From contig JANPZZ010000014.1 in the NCBI GenBank assembly GCA_024707305.1, forward strand, positions 166,524-230,523: 64,000 bases of DNA. The letters run 5' to 3'. Below are positions 58,171-64,000 of the stretch, one piece after another; the stretch's first letter is position 1; each line of letters opens with the position of its first letter. Origin of the DNA: Chitinophagaceae bacterium. GTDB taxonomy: Bacteria > Bacteroidota > Bacteroidia > Chitinophagales > Chitinophagaceae. Position numbers and translations under genes: made by a program. The notes beneath the pieces were generated by a model. The model was not told where the DNA came from. It worked only from the letters and a program-made list of their open reading frames with translations, and ran no database searches.

Positions 58171-58220
58171 CTTATCTAAATTCATCTTGTCAGAATGGCA
58201 TTTCTATCACATATTTTTCC

Positions 58221-58228
58221 TACTTTTG
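58221..58228 (+). promoter_or_regulatory. TAnnTTTG -7 box for rpmI-rplT
   Basis: TACTTTTG, 82 bases before rpmI. It leaves an untranslated leader of about 75 bases that could be used for L20-type control; I see no clear known fold in it. Confidence 0.6.
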
Positions 58229-58309
58229 CGCTCCATTTGCCCTGAAGAGGCTCCACAAGCGTCCCCCGGTGGGGATCGCCTCAAAGGTATCATCTTAACA
58301 AAAGGTACA

Positions 58310-58507
58310 ATGCCTAAGGTTAAAACAAACTCAAGTGCCAAAAAGCGCTTTAAAGTGACTGGCACAGGAAAGATTACGCATCAAAAGAGTTTTAAGCGTC
58401 ACATCCTGACTAAAAAATCAAAGAAAAGAAAGAGAGGAATGCGTGTTGACGGTTTGGTAGCCAAACCTAACATGGATTTCGTTAAACGTCTTTTACGTCT
58501 GAAATAA
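58310..58507 (+). CDS. rpmI: 50S ribosomal protein L35
   Basis: 65 residues, normal for L35. [20 protein letters not shown] and [20 protein letters not shown] are diagnostic basic motifs. The ATG at 58310 is chosen; the longer frame from 58187 has no L35 sequence. It is 51 bases ahead of rplT. Confidence 0.96.
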   Translation: MPKVKTNSSAKKRFKVTGTGKITHQKSFKRHILTKKSKKRKRGMRVDGLVAKPNMDFVKRLLRLK

Positions 58508-58558
58508 GTAGTCAGTATTTGAATACTTCTTCTCAATTACAATTTAAACTCTTTTAAT

Positions 58559-58903
58559 ATGCCTCGTTCAAAAAATGCCGTTGCCTCTAAAGCACGCCGC
58601 AAAAAAATATTAAAACAAGCCAAAGGCTTTTATGGCAAACGTAAAAACGTTTTAACGGTTGCCAAAAACGTTGTAGAAAAAGGTATGACCTACATGTACG
58701 TGGGTCGTAAACTGAAGAAAAGAGAATACCGCTCACTGTGGATTGCTCGTATCAACGCAGCTGTTCGCGCTGAAGGTTTGACTTATTCTGAGTTCATCAA
58801 CAAACTGCAGAAAAAAGGTATCGAACTGGATCGCAAAGTGCTAGCCGACCTGGCAATGAACAACCCCGAAACTTTCAAAAGCCTGGTTGATTCAGTTAAA
58901 TAA
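58559..58903 (+). CDS. rplT: 50S ribosomal protein L20
   Basis: 114 residues, normal for L20. It binds 23S rRNA early in 50S assembly and represses its own operon in several bacteria. [35 protein letters not shown], and [22 protein letters not shown] are typical. A strong terminator follows. Cotranscription with rpmI is clear from the gap and shared promoter. Confidence 0.97.
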   Translation: MPRSKNAVASKARRKKILKQAKGFYGKRKNVLTVAKNVVEKGMTYMYVGRKLKKREYRSLWIARINAAVRAEGLTYSEFINKLQKKGIELDRKVLADLAMNNPETFKSLVDSVK

Positions 58904-58932
58904 TTCACGACGCAAAAAGTCGATAGAATAAT

Positions 58933-58963
58933 AAAAGCCCCGCAACAGCGGGGTTTTTTATTT
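58933..58963 (+). terminator. Terminator after rplT
   Basis: GCCCCGC (58937-58943) pairs with GCGGGG (58948-58953) around CAACA-type loop bases, followed by a T-run. It is 30 bases after the rplT stop. Confidence 0.88.
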
Positions 58964-59057
58964 TGCTTTCATCGAACAGCAACTTCCTTCAAATCCTTTT
59001 TTCCCTTACGCCAACGGGAGCGGCAGCACGAATTAGTTTCAAGTTCATAAATTAATC

Positions 59058-59065
59058 TACATTTG
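59058..59065 (+). promoter_or_regulatory. TAnnTTTG -7 box for the arginine decarboxylase gene
   Basis: TACATTTG, 42 bases before the ATG at 59107. Confidence 0.55.
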
Positions 59066-59106
59066 CATTTCAATTATTTACCAACTTTAAGCAACGCAGC
59101 TGTTAA

Positions 59107-60508
59107 ATGAACAATACTTACAATGACCTTGTTCGTCAGACATTCAATTTTCCTCAGGAAGGATTTGATGTTAAAGATGGTTATCTCCAGTACAATGCCC
59201 TAGACCTGAAAGCCCTGATTGATAAGTACGGTACCCCCATGAAACTTACCTATCTGCCCAAGATTGGAATGCAGATTAAAAAGGCAAAGAATATGTTTGC
59301 CGCGGCTTTTAAAAGACACAAGTACGAAGGCAAATATTTCTATTGCTATTGTACAAAAAAGCTCGCATTTCAGTTTCGTGGTGGAAGAAGCCCTGAAACA
59401 TGAAATTCACCTGGAAACTTCTTATGCTTACGACATCGAGATCATCAAAAAGCTGTATGAGAAAAAGAAGATCAACAAAGACATTCATATCATCTGCAAC
59501 GGATTTAAGCAGAAACAATATACCCGCCGAATAGCTAACCTGCTTAATAGCGGTTTTCAGAATGTAATTCCGGTACTCGATAATAAAGATGAATTAAAAG
59601 AATACGCCAAGTCTGTACGCGTGCCATTTAAACTCGGTATTCGCGTAGCGGCAGAGGAGGAGCCTAATTTCCCATTCTATACTTCTCGGCTGGGTATTCG
59701 TGCAAAAGATATCCTTGAGTTTTATGTAGATCGTATTGAAGGATATGAAAGTAAATTCCAGCTAAAAATGCTGCATATCTTTTTAAATAAAGGCATCAAG
59801 GATGATATCTACTACTGGAGTGAGCTGAACAAGATTATTAACCTCTATTGCCAGTTGAAAAAGATTTGTCCGGAACTGGATTCAATCAATATCGGCGGCG
59901 GTTTCCCAATCAAACACTCGCTGGGATTTGATTACGACTACCAGTTCATGATCAACGAGATCGTTGGCAACATTAAATCGGCCTGTAAAAAGGCAAAAGT
60001 GCCGATGCCAAATATCTTCACCGAATTTGGAAGTTACACGGTAGGTGAGAGCATGGCGCATATCTACAGCGTAATTGGCGAAAAGGTGCAGAACGATCGT
60101 GAGAACTGGTATATGATCGATTCAAGCTTTATCACAACTTTACCTGATACCTGGGGTATTGGTGAAAAATTCCTGATGCTGCCTATTAATAAGTGGGACA
60201 AGGAATACCAGCGTGTGGTACTGGGAGGTATCACTTGCGACAGCCACGACTACTACGATTCAGAGGAACATATCAACGAAGTGTTTCTTCCCAAAGTTGA
60301 TAATGGTGAACCGCTATATGTTGGCTTTTTCCATACCGGGGCATACCAGGACCAGATCAGCGGATATGGCGGCATTAAACACTGTTTGATTCCGTCTCCC
60401 AAACACGTAATTGTTGGATACGACAAGAATGGAAAACTCGTAGACTGGTTATATGCGCGAGAACAAACAGCGCAAAGTATGTTGAAGATTCTCGGTTACG
60501 TAAAATAA
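59107..60508 (+). CDS. speA: PLP-dependent arginine decarboxylase (fold III), frameshifted
   Basis: About 466 residues. It is the fold-III arginine decarboxylase of Bacteroidota, giving agmatine for polyamines. It starts MNNTYNDLVRQTFNFPQEGF. YEGKYFYCYCTK carries the expected PLP-lysine strand region, followed after the A6 run (59355-59360, one extra A) by SSHFSFVVEEALKHEIHLETS. SINIGGGFPI is the PLP-phosphate-binding loop. FTEFGSYTVGE and GGITCDSHDYYD are near the active site. It is a single gene with its own promoter box and terminator. Confidence 0.9.
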
Positions 60509-60527
60509 AAAGTTCCTGTAATAGGCT

Positions 60528-60567
60528 AAAAAAGAAAGACAATGCACTGCATTGTCTTTCTTTTTTT
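60528..60567. terminator. Bidirectional terminator between speA and the DinB gene
   Basis: A roughly 16-bp stem (GAAAGACAAT with ATTGTCTTTC as its centre), flanked by A6 and T7. It lies between two convergent stop codons. Confidence 0.85.
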
Positions 60568-61073
60568 ATAGATAGCGTTCTTTTGTTACTTCCAAATGAT
60601 GTATTGAATGTCCGATGATAATAAAGCCAAGTCCCAGCACATAATTGGGGCTGTTAGAAGATATGCCGCGTGCCTGTAACTGTTCTGCGTCGAACGAGTG
60701 AAAGAGCAATTCAGACGAACGGCGTACTACTTTAAATTCCTCAACTATTCGATCCCATACGCGGGCATCGGCCTTTGCTGTTTCAGCATAAGCGTTTTCA
60801 TCAAATCCGGGAAGGGGGAGTAGTATCTTTTCTTGCAAAACGGAGCGCCCGATAACCGAATATTCTTTCGGCATCCACTACGTGTTGCAATACTTCTTTT
60901 ATCGTCCATTTGCCGGGAGCATAGCGATAATCACGTTTTTCGATGGGGATGGTTTCCAGGAACCGGATAAAGGAAGCACTTTGCTTTTCAAATGCGTCAA
61001 ACAAATTATCCTCGGGAACACAGTTGATATAAGGATGGAAGTGGGGGGCGACAAGCGAAAGGTCGGGACGCAT
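60566..61073 (-). CDS. DinB-family protein, frameshifted
   Basis: About 169 residues, a four-helix DinB/YfiT-like metal-binding fold. PGKWTIKEVLQHVVDAERIFGYRALRF holds the first conserved His. IIIGHSIHHLEVTKERYL at the end holds the HxxxH pair of the metal site. One base is extra in the C5 run at 60814-60818; the joined sequence reads ARKDTTPLPGFDENAYAE. The function is unknown; members are thiol- or nucleophile-dependent enzymes in some species. Confidence 0.85.
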
Positions 61074-61177
61074 GGATAAAAGTTTGCGGTTTACAATTTG
61101 TTGTTTGTGATTGAAAGGTAAAGAAACCTCACAAATAAATATAAACATCAAACTGTAAACCGCAAGTGATTTAAAAA

Positions 61178-62884
61178 TTAGTTCTTCTTCTCTTCGTTCA
61201 CTCTTGATTTGCCGGGCTTTTTCTCGCTCATGGAAGCCGCCAGTTTAATGGCTTCATATGCGTTTACAAGACCACCGGTTTTGCTGATTTCTTTCAAATC
61301 AACGGTTTCACCAGTACCGGGCTCTTTTACTTTCACTCCGGGAGATTGCGCTGATTTTTCAATGATAGACTTCAATTGTTCTGCTGTAAGGTCGGGGTAG
61401 TAGCTCAACAGGAAGGCTGCCACGCCTGCTACAACCGGAGACGCCATACTTGTACCCTGCAGGTTCATATATGTATTTCCGCCTGGTACCGTTGAATAAA
61501 TCTGCACACCGGGCGCGAATACGTCCACTTCTTTTTTGCCATAGTTGGAAAATCCTGCAGTAATACCACCGGCTTTCTGGTCACCACTTGCGCCTACAGT
61601 AATCCAGTTACTGGCGCGGGTTTGGTCTTTAAATAGAGGTGTAGGGAAATTCCAGCTTGTATCAATGTTACGTGCACTGTTACCCGCAGCATGTACCAGC
61701 AATACACCTTTGCTTTGTGCATATTTCACGGCATCGTCAACCCACTGTTTTTCGGGAGAAAACCTTTGCCAAAACTCATGTTGATGATCTTCGCGCCATT
61801 GTCAACAGCGTAACGGATTGCAAGTGCAATGTCTTTATCATGTTCATCACCATCAGGTACCGCGCGGATGCTCATGATTTGAACATTGTCGGCAACGCCA
61901 TCCATTCCTTTACCATTGTTGCGGGCAGCAGCAATGATACCAGAAACGTGAGTTCCGTGCATGGCCGATTTTTTGCTCACCATTACATTGTTGTTGCCAT
62001 AAAAACGGTCATTGATGTCGTTGTAGTTGTCGCCAACAATCTCGCCACGGTAATTGCGGGGTGCATTATCAGCAGCTTCAAGTTTTGCAATTTCGTTTTC
62101 CATTTGTCCCAACTCACCTTCAATATCTTCCAGCAGCAAAACATTCGTGATCTCGTCGGTACTATTTTCATTGCAAATACTCACCATGATTTTCTTTACA
62201 TGCATGGCTGTATCGTTCGTTGAAGTGAAGTCTTCGAGATCAGCACAGGAGTATTTCTTCTTTACTGAGTTGGGCGCGGATAGCGACATCTCCAGCCTGG
62301 ATAATTTTCTCAACCAGTTTAATCTGGTCAAATGCAAGTTTCAATTGTGTTACATCGCCCATGCCTTCGGGAATGGACCCAAGTGCATCGGCTTTAGCGC
62401 GCCAGAACATTTCATATTCTTTTGCATCTTCTGCAGAAAGTGAATCGGGAGCAACGGTTGTGTTTCCCCATTTCTCACGCAACTTGTGATAAACACGTGC
62501 AGCTTCATAGCTGTCTTTCTCCACGTTCTGGCCTTTTGAATTTCCCAGGAAATTCCAGCCATATACGTCATCAATATATCCGTTGTTATCATCATCAATT
62601 CCATTTCCAGGAATCTCTTTTGTATTCCTCCAGAGAACGGATTGAAGATCTTCATGGAGTGTGTCGATGCCAGAATCGATTACGGCAACGATAACTGGAG
62701 TGCTTTTTAGTTTTTTCGATTTTACAAATTCATAGGCCTTGTCGAGGCTGATTCCCTGGTAACCATCTTTTTTGTAATCCAGCAGATGCCATCCTTTGGG
62801 TACTTCATTTTTTTGGCTGAAACCGGGTAACATAATTGCCAGTCCTAATACAATCAAAAGGGTGCGGCGAAGGGTTGAAGTCAT
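61178..62884 (-). CDS. Secreted subtilisin-like serine peptidase (S8), frameshifted
   Basis: About 569 residues. A signal peptide lies near residues 1-24 (LIVLGLAIMLPGFSQ). The triad is complete: Asp in VIVAVIDSGIDTLHED, His in AMHGTHVSGIIAAA, Ser in MNLQGTSMASPVVAG. An insert of about 150 residues sits between Asp and His, rich in charged helices. The oxyanion Asn lies in HAAGNSARN. Two joins are needed, near 62253 and 61761. The start at 62884 (MTSTLRRTLL) is chosen over an upstream MIKHNVH. Confidence 0.92.
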
Positions 62885-62960
62885 GTGCACGTTGTGTTTT
62901 ATCATACAAAATTGAGGCAAATGGCTAAATTAAGCCATACCATTCATACTTTTTGTTGTA

Positions 62961-62994
62961 AAAAACCCTACAACCATTGTGGTTGCAGGGTTTT
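62961..62994 (-). terminator. Terminator after the OmpA gene
   Basis: AAAACCCT (62962-62969) pairs with AGGGTTTT (62987-62994), plus an inner CAACCA/TGGTTG stem. Read on the minus strand it ends in a T-run. It lies 28 bases past the OmpA stop. Confidence 0.8.
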
Positions 62995-63021
62995 GGCTAA
63001 ATCGTTGACGATTAGAGGTCT

Positions 63022-64000
63022 TTATTGGTTGCTTAACTTCAGCTCAACGCGGCGATTTTTTGCCTGCTCGGTCTCCAGATCGCTGGTAGTCAATGGTCTG
63101 GTTGGGCCATAACCGGTCGCGGTAATCCGGTCTTCAGGTATACCTTTCTCAATCAGGTACTTTCTTACTGCTTCTGCACGCTCATTTGAAACCCTTGTAT
63201 TTACCGCCAGCGAGCCTTCCTTACTGGTATGGCCTTCTACCGCCAGTTTCAATTCAGGGTTCTCGTTCAACAGGGTTACCACCTCGTCAAGCACCGCATA
63301 CGACGCAGTCGCAAGCACAGTACTGTTTTTATTGAACTGGATTTTTTTAGCTGCGTACTCTACTTTTTCCACGATTTCCCGCTTGATTTCAGGGCATCCA
63401 TTATTTGCCGCGGTACCTTTCTCATCCGGGCATTTATCTTCTTCATCATTGATACCGTCGGCGTCGCGGTCAGGAATAGGACAGCCGTTATAACGAGGCA
63501 GACCTTTCACATTCGGACACTTATCATCTTTATCTGGCACACCGTCACTATCTGCATCAGGCCATGGGCATCCTTTATTTTCTTTGTCTCCTTTCACATC
63601 CGGGCATTTGTCATCCTTGTCAAGCACACCATCACCATCTTTATCACCCCAGGGGCAGCCGTTGTTTTCAGCTGGTCCCCAAACGGTAGGACATTTATCA
63701 TCCTTATCCGGAATGCCATCACTATCCTGGTCTGGGCAACCATCAAGCAGCATGCTTCCTTTTTACGTCAGGGCATTTATCTTTCTTGTCAGGAACGCCA
63801 TCTTCATCCTGGTCTTTACCGGCAATTTTTACTGGTTTTCCGAGGAAGACGCCAAGGCGAACGCCCATGGTTTGGTTTTTAAATTTACCATCATGTTCAG
63901 TGGACTGGTACATATTGTGCAAGCCATGCGTGTAGTGACCTGTAAGCAAAACACGACCAAATTCAAAACCTGCCAGCCCGTTTACTCCATAGTCGAAGGT
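63022..64000 (-). CDS. OmpA-family protein with thrombospondin type 3 repeats, 5' end outside window
   Basis: About 326 residues are visible; the N-terminus lies beyond 64000. The visible start has barrel-like strands (GRVLLTGHYTHGLHNMYQ). Five calcium-type repeats follow with pattern DxDxDGxxDxxDKCP (DQDEDGVPDKKDKCPD, DQDSDGIPDKDDKCPT, and so on). Then an OmpA domain with KIQFNKNSTVLATASYAVLD, VEGHTSKEGSLAVN and LSNERAEAVRKYL. One extra base in the T5 run at 63750-63754 splits the frame. It probably anchors the outer membrane to peptidoglycan. Confidence 0.9.

Noticed and set aside
58229..58309. Riboswitch or known L20 leader
   Set aside because: I could not find a recognisable known structure in the short rpmI leader, so no call is made.

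Overview
The window comes from a Bacteroidota chromosome, most likely a relative of Chitinophagaceae (inference). The signs are TAnnTTTG -7 promoter boxes (for example at 4378, 7984, 13101, 40971, 47765, 47803, 58221 and 59058), no clear Shine-Dalgarno sites, many secreted proteins and lipoproteins, and families typical of the phylum: an OmpA protein with PD40 repeats, DUF3347, DUF1599 next to a DoxX-like protein, DUF1080, DUF6089-like, a large HExxH metalloprotease, and a split hut pathway. No phage, insertion sequence, CRISPR array or resistance island was seen. The gene content is chromosomal housekeeping plus cell-envelope genes.

Layout. 1-6.6 kb: end of an outer-membrane protein gene, UbiD-type decarboxylase, TraB/GumN protein, ndk, NrnA-like phosphoesterase and a two-domain FKBP lipoprotein. 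7.1-10.8 kb: folP divergent from DUF1599, DoxX-like and OppB-like permease genes. 11.0-16.4 kb: DUF721 and recF, then pdhA, a TPR protein, ribH and a LutA-type Fe-S protein. 16.4-18.0 kb: a DUF4349 gene cut off by a repeat array, a YegP-like gene, tRNA-Arg(TCT) and a neighbouring tRNA-like sequence. 18.1-23.4 kb: ung, an acetyltransferase, plsC, hutH and hutU. 23.4-34.2 kb: SRPBCC, DUF1080, UPF1-like helicase, ABC ATPase, envelope proteins, LLM oxidoreductase, GH18 and an acetyltransferase. 34.2-36.7 kb: an overlapping pair, a two-domain aspartic protease and a four-CBM48 protein. 36.7-45.7 kb: aldose epimerase, MpaB-like, atypical GAPDH, TerC, hutI, hutG and a patatin/outer-membrane barrel fusion. 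45.7-52.3 kb: ABC-F, DUF3347, M28 peptidase and two related secreted proteins. 52.5-64 kb: thrS, infC, a metalloprotease, rpmI, rplT, arginine decarboxylase, DinB, a subtilase and an OmpA protein with calcium-binding-type repeats that runs off the window.

Two features run through the whole window. First, about 34 apparent single-base frameshifts break about 23 genes. Nearly all lie in mononucleotide runs and each half continues the same protein family, so I treat them as sequence errors and annotate the whole genes. Second, many intergenic regions hold arrays of degenerate 7-, 8- or 10-base words (GRAAATGW, GGCAAAC, GTCGATG, ctgtgtaaat), usually as an inverted pair around a short core. The arrays abut or overlap stop codons, always with the purine-rich arm on the 5' side. 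This repeat system is the most unusual part of the window.

Histidine breakdown (hutH, hutU, hutI, hutG) is fully encoded but split between 20 kb and 41 kb. The translation genes thrS, infC, rpmI and rplT lie together, interrupted by the metalloprotease gene.
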